Source of the DNA: Camellia lanceoleosa
Taxonomy: Eukaryota > Streptophyta > Magnoliopsida > Ericales > Theaceae
Direction of reading: 5' to 3'
Assembly: GCA_025200525.1 (NCBI GenBank)
Contig: CM045761.1
Location: 39,130,190 to 39,194,189, forward strand
DNA length: 64,000 bases
Part shown: piece by piece, positions 22,664-34,257 of the stretch
Numbering within the stretch: position 1 is the first letter of the stretch
How the letters are laid out: each line of letters starts with the position of its first letter
The notes under the pieces: model-generated
Databases searched by the model: none
Seen by the model: the letters and a program-made list of their open reading frames with translations, nothing else
What the model was told of the DNA's origin: nothing
Position numbers and translations under genes: made by a program

Positions 22664-24629
22664 TATAGTGATCCCGGTTTTACCCCGACCTTTATTGTGT
22701 TCAAGACTCGAGTTCCATGAGTGTATATTGTTGTTTATGTCTTGTTTCCTCCTTTTAATTCTTTGAATTTGAGTTTTGGGACTTGTTGGACGAGTTTGGA
22801 ACATGTTGGTTGTCTTTTGATGCAAATGGTTGTTGCCCAGATTTTGGCTTCTTCGCTCGAGCGAGGCTTCTTGCGCTCGAGTGAGCCTTATGTAATCTAT
22901 TCTTCGCTCAAGAGAGGCTTCTTGCGCTCAAGCGTGCGTTTGCATTTGGTGACAGACATGAAGCTTCACATTCTACGCTCGAGCGAAGCTTCTTGCGCTC
23001 GAGCGAGACGACCTTTATGTGTCTGGTCGCTCGAGCGAACCTGTTCATATCAGATCGTGAATGAGTCATTTTAGATCATTTTTGCAGCTCACTTTCTCTC
23101 AAAAAACTCTCCATGAACGCAGGTCTTCATACTCTCTCTCTAGAATACACCTTCTCTCTAAGATTTCATCTAAATCCATTGTGTTCTTGACCCTAGTGTC
23201 TTTGAGAATAAGGTAGAGGGCTTCAAGAGCTTCGTTTTGATCCAAGAAGTAATTGGTTTTGTCATCTTTGAAGTTTCACCTTATTGCCTGGGTTTTCTAC
23301 ACTTGAGGTAGGGAATTTCTACACTCTAATATGGTTTTTAGCTTAGTTATTTGCTATTGTGTATGGATGATGAGATATGGTTGTGGTTTGGACAAATCTA
23401 GGATTTAGGTGTGAATGAAAGGAGGGGTATTTGATGAATATGAGGTAAATGAGTATTAGGCTTGAATATAAGATCATGTTGTGCTAAAATAGTTGATTTT
23501 AGTGTTTGTGTTGATATTTGGAAAGAGGGAGATTTTGCCCTAATTTTGATTAAATTATTATTTTGTACAAATAATTGAGGTTAGCATTGAAAATGTGAAA
23601 TTGGAAAGTCGTGGTTATAATTGGTGATATTGGATATGTATTATCTCACTTATGTAAATTTTGAATAAAATATTTATTTTGAGATTGAACATCTCTTTAG
23701 AAATAATTGTATTGGGCTATCGGTGGAGGATAGCTATGATTGTTGTAGAAATTGTATGAGGATTAGGCGATTTAATACTAATCCATTGTTGGTGTCATTG
23801 AATATGACCATGTTATAAATACATTGTATATGTATGTTTATTCGGAGGAGAAAGGGGATGTACTCTATATATGATTATGTTTATAAATACATTGCATATA
23901 TATATTTGTTTTGGAGAAGAAAGAGGATGGACTCCATTTTAAAGCAAGTTGGCCAGAGTATCCTAGATAAAAGATCCGAAATTTCATATATAAATGGGTG
24001 CTGATTCCTTCGGACGAAATATCCGTAAAATGGCAAGGTTTGAAGTGTTTATGTGTATTTTGCATATTTGGGAAACTATTAAGTTGTAATCTCATTTTGG
24101 TTGTTGAAAGATAATGAATTTAAGTCATGAATTTGGTAACATATATGAATTAGAAATGAATTGAAGGAAAATGGAAAGAGGTTAGGTCTTAATGGCATAT
24201 GAATATGCAGGCCTTGTGGATGTTCTAGTATCGGTATTATTTATGCACGTGGTATTTATACCTTTGCTAAACCTCATATATTGTGTTAGATTATCTCTAC
24301 TGGGCCGTTGGCTCACCCTATACGGGAATATCATTTTCAGGTGCAGGTGAAATGTTTTCTCCAAGGCAATAGCATGGATGGACTCTCGGGAAGCAAGAGC
24401 TCCCTATTTATGCCTTATGTGTGTATGTTTGTTATTTGTAAAGCCAAGGGCTTAAGATGTAATGAGTTAGACTCAATTTGTGTAACCAAGCAATGACTTG
24501 GAAAGATGTAAGCCTACATAGCATATAACTGGTTTTTAAACAGTGAACTCTAATATATGAAAGTATGTTGTTTCTCATATTTATTCTGCATATGAGTTAT
24601 TTTTATTGTATTATTTTGAGGCCATGACG
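22664..24629 (+). repeat. 3' LTR of the Tekay-type element
   Basis: 1,966-bp partner of the 5' LTR, starting TATAGTGATCCCGG. It ends CATGACG where the 5' LTR ends CATTACA. The two LTRs differ by scattered substitutions and small indels, including an extra motif unit near 22905, so the insertion is not recent. CGCTCGAGCG motifs lie at 22854-23035. Confidence 0.92.
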
Positions 24630-24974
24630 TAAAAAGTCTTAGTTAGGACTTAATAGAGTATAAATTCATAAATTATGACTTGTATGCAAATGCCCCATTA
24701 CATTTTTTGAATAATCTACGCAATGGGTGTAAAATATTAACTGATTCTTAAAGTAGTGAGCACAGAGACGTGGACTGAACAAGAAAAAGGCATGTAATTT
24801 ACCCATTCTTTTTTTTTTTTTTTGGAATTTTTTTTTTGAACAAGGGATGAGAATTTTGAGGAAGAAGATCCCGTCTATTTGGATTATTGGGATATGTTTA
24901 GGAAGGAAAAAAAATAAATAAATAAATAGGTAAAGTATTTGGTCATTTTTTTATGGAAATTTTTTTTAGAAAAT

Positions 24975-25112
24975 GCTATGGACCTTAAATAATTTATCAA
25001 ATTTTCTATTAAATCTCTCACATAGGTGTGGGACCGACACACATGTGGGTTTGTGTGTCCCACACCTATGTGAAAAGTTTGATAAAAATTTTGGTAGATT
25101 ATTTGGGGTGCC
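24975..25112. repeat. Long hairpin, MITE-like
   Basis: The central arms TCACATAGGTGTGGGAC (about 25019) and GTCCCACACCTATGTGA (about 25058) are nearly perfect inverted copies around a loop of about 25 bp. Weaker complementarity extends the arms outward to about 55 bp each (TTAAATAATTTATCAAA against TTTGATAAAAATTTTGG). The size and shape fit a miniature inverted-repeat element or a structured-RNA locus. Confidence 0.7.
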
Positions 25113-25365
25113 TAACATAACTCAATTTTTTTTACATAAAATCATACAAAAAACTTGAGAAGAATGATGTAGTAATGCCATTATTGTAAATAAATCAATC
25201 TTTAATAGTGTTTTTTCTTTTTCTTTTTTTTTTTTTGTATATAAAAATTACGTATGAGTTTTTTTGTTTGTATAGCATTACTCTTTTTTTTTTTTTTTGG
25301 ATCCAAATTTTTTCCCCCATTTTGGCCTCTGATGTTTCAATTCTTTTTAAAAAATTTACTCCGAA

Positions 25366-25553
25366 AGCTAACTTATGTTCAAAATTAGACAGAAACTGAC
25401 ACATTAACAACCACATGTCACAAAAATAGTTAATTATATATAACTTACACCGCTGACACAAATCCAAACCCAAACCCTAATATAATAATATATTTTGTGT
25501 CATGTACTTTCTAACATGACATTTTTCTGTCTAATTTTGAACATAAGTTAGCT
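25366..25553. repeat. 30-bp perfect terminal inverted repeat, MITE-like
   Basis: The left arm 25366-25395 (AGCTAACTTATGTTC...) and right arm 25524-25553 are exact reverse complements over 30 bp, separated by 128 bp of AT-rich DNA. This is the size of a small MITE. No target duplication was confirmed. Confidence 0.7.
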
Positions 25554-26099
25554 TAAATTCGAAAAAACTTAAGGGTACTTACGTGTAGGTCCTAGTAAGT
25601 GGACTTATTATTTAATAGGTCCTATGGGAAAAATTTGTCATAAAAAACGTTACTAATTGTTAGTTTTAGCGACAATTTATAAAAATCATGACAAAAAAAA
25701 GTAACTAATTGTCAATTTTTAGAGACATAAAAAATTGTCACAAAAAAATTATTTTTAACGACAATTTTACCAAGACTTATTTTCAATAGGACTTGATGGG
25801 AATTAAGTCCAAATATTATGATCTATCGGTAGTTTACCCAAAAGTTAAAACATAAAAGATCAAAATAGGGGGAAAAATGGAGCTTGAAGAAGCGAAGTGA
25901 CCCTAGCGTAGCAGCCTATTACATTTTTCAGGCCCTAATTGATATTCTATTAGTTAAGCGCTAGCGCCTCTATAGAGTAAGGCTTTTCTGCTATCAAAGA
26001 AACCGAAAGAAACACAGAAAACCCAGTGCGTTTCATATAGATCGAGACTTGTGGCTTGATTCTTTACTCATTCCCTACTGGGAAGAATTGTAAGAAATC

Positions 26100-26405
26100 G
26101 TTCGATAACACTTCTTCCTATTTATTTCTCAATGATATCTGACAATCAAGACAATTCCCGTCAAACTTTCATTTCATAGAAGTTAATTCCCCGGCTACAA
26201 ATTAAAGAAATGTTATGGTAAAACTTCGTTTGAAACGATGTGGTAGAAAGCAATGTGTGACTTGAAGGACACGATCCATTGTGGATTCTTACATCCACTA
26301 TTTTATATAGACATGAAGGTGCTCTTGGCTCGACATCATTTGTTCTGTCCCACTAGAACCGCTCTTTTTTTGTTGGGTTGTAATGGAAATAGTCCACGAT
26401 GAAGT
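26100..26405 (+). pseudogene. rps16: Plastid-derived DNA: rps16 exon 1 and start of its intron
   Basis: An ATG at 26215 opens 'MVKLRLKRCGRKQ', the start of plastid ribosomal protein S16. The first exon in chloroplasts is only about 40 bp, and the reading here stops matching protein at the same place. The next 150 bp (GTGACTTGAAGGACACGATC, then GCTCTTGGCTCGACATCATT) correspond to the 5' part of the rps16 group II intron, with the donor changed (GTGTG for the usual GTGCG). It is a nuclear integrant of plastid DNA: the second exon is absent and it sits in transposon-rich nuclear DNA. Upstream to 26100 may also be plastid. The origin of 26406-26700 was not recognised. Confidence 0.82.
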
Positions 26406-26700
26406 TGATATGATTGATGATAGTCAACATGTTTAATCGGTATCGGTCTTATTCAAATGCTTTCCGTAGAAGATCCCTTAAAGGAATTGATCGACTAAAG
26501 GAAGAATTGAATTGGTGCTTAACAAAGAATTAGCCCGGGCTCAGAACACAAAAAAGCTATTTGTTCGCCAACAAGAGGAGTCAATTTAGTAGTTCACGAT
26601 GTTGAGATCCTGCTCCCTAACGTTGATATAGAAGCCTTACTTTACAATGTAGGGAGCATTCAGCTATTGGGAATGATTTTCGGGACGGACATGCCTTTCG
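26406..26700. other. Unidentified segment downstream of the plastid fragment
   Basis: Less AT-rich than its surroundings and possibly of organellar or old coding origin. Short open stretches occur (for example 'MFNRYRSYSNAFRRRSLKG' from 26429), broken by stops. I do not recognise it. Confidence 0.35.
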
Positions 26701-26893
26701 GTTATTAAGTAGAATAACACAAAGTGAGGTATAAACCCCCACATTGTTTTGTTTTCTAAAGAGGATATAGGAGACTTTTCGGTTATTTATTTAAGTAGAA
26801 TAACACAACAAAGTTAGGTATAATTAATAATATTTGATATAGGAGACTTTTCAGTATTTAAGTAGAATAACACAAAGTTAGGTATATATATTT
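26697..26893. repeat. Three spaced direct repeats
   Basis: A unit of about 34 bp resembling TTATTAAGTAGAATAACACA followed by AAGTTAGGTATA occurs near 26702, 26792 and 26858. The latter two are each preceded by GATATAGGAGACTTTTC. Imperfect direct repetition; no coding. Confidence 0.75.
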
Positions 26894-27249
26894 GTTGTGC
26901 TTCTCCTCTATGAAGTTGGAACCTAGACTAATATAAATCGTTTAATTACATGGACTTTAATGGATTTGGATTACATCTTACAAATCTAATTAAAATTAAA
27001 TTTAAATAGGTTAAATATGAATATTCATTTAAATTCGTTTAAACGAGTTCCACCACCTCTACCACTATCGCATTTTTCACCACCATCACCACTGCCAATC
27101 GCTAGGAGGAGAAAATGTTTTCATTTCCTTCATATATTTACATTCATGCCAATTATATATATTGGGTGGCTCATTTGCAAGTTGGTAAAAAAAAAAAAAA
27201 AAGAATAGAGCGTCCGAGGAAGTGACAAACTGTAACTTTGACTTTGAAT
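26894..27249. other. Intergenic, no gene seen
   Basis: AT-rich sequence with a short proline/serine-rich open stretch at 27017-27208 that has no supporting features. Confidence 0.5.
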
Positions 27250-27870
27250 TAGTGAAGGGTTATTTATATGACGATTTCTTAAATTATTGAAAAATAATAT
27301 TTTGATTTTCTAAATTATAAAAATATATAAATAGATCTTCTAAACTAGTAAAAAGTATCATTTTGACTCTCTAAACTAAAAATAGTATAAACAAACCCCC
27401 TAAATTATAAAAACGTACCAATCAGTGTGTTTGGTTTCAATTTTCAGGATTCAATTTTTTGAAAATTGAGTTTTTTATTTTTCGTTTTTTTATTATTTTT
27501 TTTTTTTTAGTGAATTCTTTAAAAATTTTAAGCAATTTTTTTGCTCTTTAGATACACCTTACTTAGATGTATTTAAAAAGTTAAATTTTTGTAAATTTTT
27601 TTTAAAAAAAATCAATAAATATACAAGAATACAAAAAATATATTCAATTCTCATTTTTTTTTTTTTGTATTTTTGGTATTTACTAAATTTTTTAAAGATT
27701 TTTTTCACAAATATTATACTTTTTAAGTGTATTTATTGATTTTTCAAAGGGGGTAAACCGATACTTCTCAATAATTTAAGGGATTCATTTGTAAGCTTTT
27801 ATAGTTCAGAGGGTAAAAATAATATTTTTCAGTAATTTAGAAGTCTATGTAAATATAAGCTTATGAGGTT
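27250..27870. mobile_element. Foldback element with long inverted ends
   Basis: About 27255-27420 (TTTCTTAAATTATTGAAAAA, then CTAAATTATAAAAA units) is the approximate reverse complement of 27745-27860. The inner 27430-27740 is itself partly self-complementary (ATTTTTGAAAATTGAG-type words both ways). The outer arms contain internal repeats built on CCCTAAATTATAAAAA. The shape fits a non-autonomous Mutator-like or foldback transposon; no target duplication was established. Confidence 0.55.
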
Positions 27871-28052
27871 CTTACGAGACCTCTTGCACATTAATTTATT
27901 TATATAAATGAAAATATCAAGTTTCTAGGTAGAAGAAAATAAGACCTCTCAAAAATGGAGAATCTCTACTAATCGCAATGGTAAAAAAAATGGAATTTGT
28001 GGCATAAAGAATTGTATGTTATTGCTCAATGAAGAATTTTTGCATGTAGATG
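27871..28052. other. 5' flank of the TAT insertion; probable intron of the carbonic anhydrase gene
   Basis: The final bases TTTTTGCATGTAGATG look like an intron 3' end, with AG at 28048-28049 followed by ATG. The same AGATG reappears at 38673-38677 in front of the carbonic anhydrase exon. No upstream exon was recognised here. Confidence 0.5.
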
Positions 28053-28641
28053 TGACATGAATAGGCCCATAAAGGCCACAACCCACAGCGAACAAACCCA
28101 AGCTCACCATTTGGACCACATTGCATAACCCGGTTGGTAAAGTCCATGACAGCTGGAGGCCAACTGGACATGAAGGGCCAATGGCATTCGGACATATGGC
28201 AGGTGCAGGACAGGCCACATCAGCAGACAAAGATCTGCAAAGTTATTGCCACAATACATCACCATTAATGCAGCCCATCACAGCATTTATTGCGACAACA
28301 CCCCTCAGCCGGAATGGCGCCCCTTACCCTGAACACGGTAAGCTACAGCACAGGCTGGAGGCGAGACGGGCACGTCGGAAAGGACAGTGAAATGATTACC
28401 AAAGGATACAAGCAAGCATCGAAGACAAGAAGAAGGTTAAGCTTTTCTATCTCCAATCTCTCTCTACATACTTCATCTCCTTTTTTACTTGCTAACTTGC
28501 TCGTCGGAGGGTTCGCTGGGGGACTACCCCGTTCCCCTCTGAACTTACTTGCAGGTCATCTAGTGGGCTCCGCCACCCAGACGTGGGCTCGAGGAGCTTG
28601 GATCGGTCTAGCCCATCCACCGAGAACAAACTGTATCATCA
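28053..28641 (+). repeat. 5' LTR of the TAT element
   Basis: 589 bp, TGACATG...ATCATCA. It aligns end to end with 38090-38672, with few differences apart from a short divergent stretch near 28345-28385. Confidence 0.93.
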
Positions 28642-28642
28642 G

Positions 28643-28658
28643 TTGGCGCCGTCTGTGG
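28643..28658 (+). promoter_or_regulatory. Primer binding site of the TAT element
   Basis: TTGGCGCCGTCTGTGG starts one base after the 5' LTR. The TGGCGCC core is the usual primer site of TAT and Athila elements and fixes the plus orientation. Confidence 0.85.
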
Positions 28659-28743
28659 AAATTGGTTTGTCCGTGCGCCAGTTGTGTTCATTGCCGCCGG
28701 GGACCCTGTTCTAGCAACCTTTTCATCTCATCCATCAAGTTGT

Positions 28744-30360
28744 ATGGTCACGACTAGATCCATGCCTTCCCACCATAATGCTGCCAACCACCAAACCGAC
28801 CCTCCCAATCCAAACAACCCACCACAGTATTTCACCGAGCTTACCAACAGCATTAATTGTATTGCCGAGCAAAACCAGGCCCTAATAAACGCTTTACTCC
28901 AAGGAACCCTCCCTATTCCTCCACCACCACCTCCAGATATTCTACCCAACCCAGAACGAACTCCGGGCCATACTGCCCTACAACCCAATCCGCCTAACTT
29001 GGGAGGTTTGCAACCCTCTCACCCACATGTAAATCCACCACCTCCATCCCCACACCCATCGGTCATAGCACCAGCCCCCGAGGGAGAGGCCAGCAGCATC
29101 CAACACCTGTCTCCCTCTGGTGGTGACAACATTCCCCTTTGGGACGCTGAACTCCGCACCATGAAACTCCAGCTCCAAGGGGTTATGCAGAACATCCAGC
29201 ATAAGCCCTCTACCACGGCAAACTCACCATTTGTTGCCTCTATCCGAGACAAACCTCTGCCCGCCAAGTTTAAAATGCCCTCCATCGACTCCTTTGACGG
29301 TACCACAGACCCGGTCGACCATCCGGAGACCTACCGCACCCTCATGATTCTCCATGCCTTCCCAGACGAGATCATGTGCCGAGTTTTTCCCGTGACACTG
29401 AAAGGGTCAGCTCGGCTATGGTTCAGCCAGTTACCACCAGACTCTGTCTCCACCTTTTAACATCTCAGTGACTCCTTCCTGAGCCATTTTATCGGAGCCC
29501 AGCGCCAGCGACGTCCCGCAACCCAACTCCTCAATATTCGTCAGTCCGAGGGAATCCTTTGCAACCGTTCGCTTCAATACCGAAGCCCTGCAAGTCGCAG
29601 AAAATGACGACAAGGTCATCCTCACAGCTTTCATGGCCGGTCTGCGGTCATCTGATTTCCTTTTTTCCCTCTCTAAAAACCCCCCCACCTCAATGGCAGT
29701 CCTACTCTCCAAAGCCCAAAAATACATAAATGTCGAAGATTCACTAGCTGCTCGGCAGGATTCAACAGCTAAAAACCCGACCCCCAGAGAAAAGAGAAAA
29801 GACCCAGAACCCAGAAACGCCCAGTATCATAGCCAAACACCCCGCTATACCGACCGACCCTCTCGTGCAGACCGGTCGGTGCCAGCCTGACCGCCCGGCC
29901 CCTCAATTCTCCCATGGAACATGTCCTCAACCAGATCCAACGGGACTACCCACTCAAATGGCCTCCCCCCCCTCCCACGGAACCCTTCCAACCGGAAAGA
30001 CCAGTCCAAATATTGCCGTTTCCACCAGGACCATGGCCATAACACGGACGACTGCATCAACCTCAAAGATCAGGTGGAGACCTTCATTCGCTAGGGGCGT
30101 CTAAGCCGGTTCACAGACACCCGCCCTCAGCAAAGGCAAAGAACCGAACCCCACAGGGACAATCGCCGACGCACCCCACCGCGGCAGCCAGCTCAACCAA
30201 ATCAAGGCCATGATCGACCTCCCCAGCAACCTCGGCCACAAGGTAATCCACCTCCCCCAGTTGGTGAAATTAGAGTTATTTCAGGTGGTCTTGCTTGTGG
30301 GGGACCATCTCGCTCAGGTCAAAAGGCAGAACTTAGAAAAATACGGCAGGGCTTAGACAA
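28744..30360 (+). pseudogene. gag of the TAT element
   Basis: An ATG at 28744 opens a Pro/Asn-rich leader, then the gag core 'PLPAKFKMPSIDSFDGTTDP' (29259) and 'GSARLWFSQLPPDS' (29407). After a stop at 29458 and a frame change the core continues with 'LLNIRQSEG' and 'DKVILTAFMAGLRSSDFLFS' (29610-29665). A zinc-knuckle-like CxxHxxxxHxxxxC ([16 protein letters not shown], about 30010) lies in another frame, followed by an Arg/Gln/Pro-rich stretch and 'GEIRVISGG' (30264). At least one stop and two frameshifts prevent expression. Gag would form the RNA-containing particle. Confidence 0.87.
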
Positions 30361-30371
30361 GGCAGTCACCA

Positions 30372-31224
30372 TGGTAGACCGACCCCCCAAAAGCCCAAGC
30401 AGTGGACAGAGCCCATCACCTTTACGGACGCCGACTGTACAGGCATCCGTTACCCTCATGATGATCCTCTTATCATTTCCGCCATCCTCTCCAACTATAA
30501 GGTCAAACGAGTTCTCATCAACAATGGAAGCTCTTCAGATATCATATTCCTTAACTGCTTCCGCCAGCTCAAGATCGGAGAGGAAAGTCTGTCTCCCCTC
30601 CAAACCCCTTTGGTTGGTTTCACTGGCGATCGGGTGACCTCTATCGGCTCCATTGACCTCCCCATCACCATTGGAGAATACCTACGGCAAACCACAAAGT
30701 TGCTTACCTTTCTTGTTGTCGACTGCCCCTCTGCCTACAACATCATCCTTGGTCGCACGGCCCTCAACGCCTTCCAAGCGATTACCTCCACCTACCACCT
30801 GGCCATCAAGTTTCCAACTGATCTCGGAGTCGGAACAGTAAGGGGAGAACAAACCATGGCCAGAGATTGCTATGTCGCCTCACTCAAGGAAATTAAACTG
30901 AAGGAGGCCATGATTATTGAAGGATTTGATGTCCGAGACAAAGATGAGCTGATCAGGAGAGAACTTGTTGAGGAGCTCGTTGAGGTTCCCATCGACTCCA
31001 CTAACCTAATGAAAACTGCCAAGATCGGCAGTCAGCTATCCCCCCAAGCCAAGTCCGACCTCACTGCCCTCCTGACCGAGCACAATGACGTATTTGCCTG
31101 GACCCATTCAGACATGCCAGGCATCGACCCCTCCTTCATAACTCACCGCCTCAGCATTGAACCCCATTTCAAACCTACCGCCAGAAGCAGCGCATCTTCC
31201 ACCCAAAGCGCAATACTCTTATAA
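30372..31224 (+). pseudogene. Protease and pol leader of the TAT element
   Basis: Retropepsin-like segment with 'VLINNGSSSDIIF' (about 30512), where the catalytic Asp-x-Gly is usually DNGSS; Asn in place of Asp would inactivate it. Then 'GFTGDRVTSIGSIDLPITIG' (30616) and 'AYNIILGRTALNAFQA' (30736), followed by the pol leader 'SDLTALLTEHNDVFAWTHSDMPGI' spanning 31054-31125. A frameshift near 30600 joins the two readings, and another near 31190 separates this from the RT. Confidence 0.85.
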
Positions 31225-31244
31225 CCGCAAAAGTCGACAAACTT

Positions 31245-32399
31245 CTTGAGGCCCAATTCATCCAAAATGTAGACTATCCTAAGTGGCTGTCCAATGTGGT
31301 TCTAGTCCGTAAGCACAATGGCAAGTGGCGACTATGCGTTGATTACTCTGACCTGAACCGAGCTTGCCCTAAAGATAGCTATCCACTCCCCCGCATCGAT
31401 TTGTTGGTCGACGCCACGGCCGGTCACCAAATGCTCAGCTTCATGGATGCTTTCTCTGGGTACAACCAAATCATGATGCACCCATCCGATCGGGAACACA
31501 CATCCTTCATTACCGACCGAGGTACCTACCACTACTATGTAATGCCGTTCGGACTAAAGAATGCTGGGGCCACCTATCAACGGTTAGTCAATGCTATTTT
31601 CCAAGATCAGATCGGTCGGAACACAGAAGTATATGTGGACGATATGCTAGTCAAGAGCAAACTCTCCACTGACCATCTGACCGACCTACGGGAGACCTTT
31701 GCCACCCTTCGCAAGTATCAGATGATGCTCAACCCCAAGAAGTGCGCCTTCGGCGTAGGATCTGGAAAGTTCTTGGGTTTTATGGTCAGTCAATGCGGCA
31801 TCGAAGCCAACCCTGAGAAGATCAAGGCCTTGATTGAGATGCAGTCACCCAAAACTGTCAAAGAAGTTCAAAGACTCACTAGCAGAGTGGCGGCTCTCAA
31901 CCGCTTCATTTCCCGTGCAACAGATAAGTGCCTACCATTTTTCAAAGTCTTTCGGCAGACTTTTGAATGGACAACTGAATCCGAAGAGGCTTTTCAGCAG
32001 TTAAAGCAATCTCTTATCAGGGAAGACGGTTCAGTCCAGCGGCCGGTCTACTACATCAGTCGAGCTCTCAGGGGAGCGGAGCAGAATTACCCATTGCTAG
32101 AAAAGTTGTCCCTGGCCTTGGTCATCGCCTCCAGACGACTTCGTCCTTACTTCTAGGCCCATTCTATAGTGGTCCTCACCGACCAACCCCTGAAGAAGGT
32201 CATGCAGCAACCAGAGCTTTCTGGCCGACTTATGCAGTGGTCAGTGGAACTCAGCCAGTTTGACATCTCCTACCGTCCTCACACAACAATCAAGGGACAG
32301 GGCATAGCCGACTTCATCCTGGAATTCACCAACCCTACCCTAACCACTACCTCTCCGCCCCCACCGACCCCTGCTGACCTAGAAGACCCCCATTCTTAG
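31245..32399 (+). pseudogene. Reverse transcriptase and first RNase H of the TAT element
   Basis: RT blocks: 'NGKWRLCVDYSDLNRACPKD' (31317), 'SFMDAFSGYNQI' (31438), 'YVMPFGLKNAGATYQ' (31537) and an intact active site 'VYVDDMLVKS' (31630). The connection shows 'FLGFMVSQCGIEANPEKI' (31772). RNase H follows with 'VYYISRALRGAEQNYPLLEKLSLALV' spanning 32047-32124, a stop at 32154, and 'YRPHTTIKGQGIADFILEF' (32272). The first RNase H is shortened: the segment normally holding its first Asp is missing near 32025, where 'LIREDGSVQRPVYY' jumps across it. Confidence 0.88.
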
Positions 32400-32401
32400 A
32401 C

Positions 32402-34113
32402 TCTCAACGTCGATGAGTCATCCCGGAGGGAAGGTAGTGGGGCTGGCCTCATCCTCACCTCCCCGGAGGGTGGTTATTTCAAATGTGCTCTCCGTCTCTT
32501 GTTTGAGGCCAGCAACAACGAGGCCGAATATGAAGCATTGATCGCAGGACTCCGTCTGGCCAAGGATATTGGTGTCAGCCACATCCGAGTGTTCAGTGAC
32601 TCACAGCTCGTCGTCGGTCAGATTACAGGGGAATTCGATGCCAGGGATGGCACAATGCGAGCCTACAGGGACATAGCACTCCCTCTTGTTCGCCTCTTCA
32701 ATACTTTCCAGATCAAGCACATACCTCGGGCGGACAACTCCAAAGCTGATGAGATGGCTCAGTTGGCATCTGCAGATCAGTCCGACCTCAGCCACGGAGT
32801 CCGCCTCGAATACCTAACTCATCTGGCCATCTCACCCGCCCCGCACGAGGTGCAGTTCCTCCAAAATGAACCCATCCCCTGGGCATCTGACATCACCCTC
32901 TTTTTGACAACAGGAGAACTCCCAAATGACCAACAGCAGGCCGCCAAGGTCAGGGCTCGGTCGTCTAACTACGTCCTGGTCAATAGCGTCTTGTACAAAC
33001 GTGGTTTTTCACGACCATATCTGCGATGCCTCGACTCAACCCAAGCAACCTATGTAATGCAAGAAATCCATGAGGGAATTTGTGGCAATCATTCGGGCGG
33101 CAGGTCTTTGGCTCACAAAATACTCCGTACTGGTTATTTCTGGCCGACTCTCAACCAAGATGCCACCGATTTTGTCCTCAAATGCGACAAGTGTCAGCGC
33201 TTCACCAACATCCCCCATGCTCCTCCCATCGAATCGATTACACTCTGCGGCCGTGCAGTTCTCCAAATGGGGGATCGACCTAATCGGTCCGCTTCCCACC
33301 GGCCGAGGCCAGACCAAGTTCGCGGTTGTTGCCATTGATTACTTCACCAAGTGGGTCGAGGCAGAACCCCTTGCCACCATCACCGAACGAAACACAACCA
33401 GGTTCATCTGGCAGTCAATCGTTTGCAGGTTTGGCATCCCTCAGGCCATCGTGTCAGACAACGGCAAACAGTTTGACAACGCCAGATATAGAAAGTTCTG
33501 TGCAGATCTCTAGATCCAACCGTGTTTCTCCTCCCCCGATCATCCCCAAGCCAATGGCCAAGTTGAGGTCACCAATCGTTCTCTTCTGAAGATCATCAAG
33601 ACTAAGCTGGAAGCTGCTAAGGGACTCTAGGCCGAGGAACTACCGAATGTACTCTGGGCCTATCGAACTACAGCTCGGACTCCCACAGGGGAAACCCCTT
33701 TCCGCCTAACATACGGCGCTGAGGCGGTTATTCCAGTAGAAGTCGGTCTGCTAACCCCCAGGGTTTTACATCCGGATCCAGCGCTCACTGAAGAACTCCG
33801 TCGAGCGGACCTAGACCTAATTGAAGAACTTAGGGAGATCACTGCCGTCCGACTGGCCTTATACCAACAAAAAATGAGAACACACTACAACCGCAAGGTC
33901 CGACCAAGGGAATTTGCTGTTGGGGACCTAGTGTTGAGAGAAGCAACCCTTGCCACGAAGAATCCGACTGAGGGTAAATTGGCAGCCAAATGGGAGAGAC
34001 CTTATATTGTGAAAGCCAGACCACGTCCAGGCACTTACCGGCTTCAGGATCTAGAAGGTCGAGACCTCCCGCACCCCTGGAACGTCGAACACTTGAAACG
34101 TTATTTTCAATAA
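32402..34113 (+). pseudogene. Second (archaeal-type) RNase H and integrase of the TAT element
   Basis: The second RNase H runs from 'NVDESSRREGSGAGLIL' (32405) through 'NNEAEYEALIAGLRLA' (32514, catalytic Glu) and 'VFSDSQLVVGQI' (32590, Asp) to 'ADNSKADEMAQLAS' (32734). This extra domain is diagnostic of TAT elements. Integrase: HHCC with 'HEGICGNHSGG' (33070) and 'CDKCQRF' (33184), a frameshift near 33245, core 'WGIDLIGPLPTGRG' (33270), 'VSDNGKQFDN' (33456) and 'HPQANGQVEVTNRS' (33541), and C-terminal 'GDLVLREATL' to 'HPWNVEHLKRYFQ' ending at 34113. Stops lie at 32398, 33511 and 33628. No chromodomain. Confidence 0.9.
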
Positions 34114-34257
34114 ACTACTACTTTTGAGTTGTTCAGTTGTTGTATTTTCTTTTCGACAAGTTACACGCTTGAACATTCCTGTCATCCTTTTTGTGCAGTG
34201 TAATTTATTAACATTTGTATATCTCAGTCATCTATATGGTGTCTCAATGACGTTTTA
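34114..34257 (+). other. Spacer after integrase
   Basis: Short non-coding spacer between the integrase stop and the 27-bp repeat block. Confidence 0.6.

Larger units (their letters stand above)
13195..24629 (+). mobile_element. Tekay/Del-type chromovirus (Ty3/gypsy), complete structure, inactive
   Basis: Two LTRs (13195-15129 and 22664-24629), a tRNA-iMet primer site (15133-15144), gag, protease, RT-RNase H, integrase with a C-terminal chromodomain, and a polypurine tract. Flanking pentamers 13190-13194 and 24630-24634 are both TAAAA, a perfect target duplication. Both LTRs begin TATAG where canonical LTRs begin TG, and a related LTR at 63710 begins the same way. A 2.04-kb solo LTR (19583-21622) splits the integrase gene. 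Stops and one frameshift run through the coding region. Gene order and chromodomain place it with the chromoviruses; the Tekay/Del label also uses the long LTRs and is less certain. Confidence 0.9.
24630..26099. other. AT-rich intergenic DNA with foldback repeats
   Basis: No gene is visible. It holds a hairpin (24975-25112), a 30-bp perfect inverted repeat (25366-25553) and long T tracts (24808-24835, 25206-25236, 25284-25301). A further self-complementary stretch at about 25635-25780 is built from TTAGTTTTAGCGACAATTT-like words in both orientations. The last 200 bases lead into plastid-like DNA. Confidence 0.6.
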
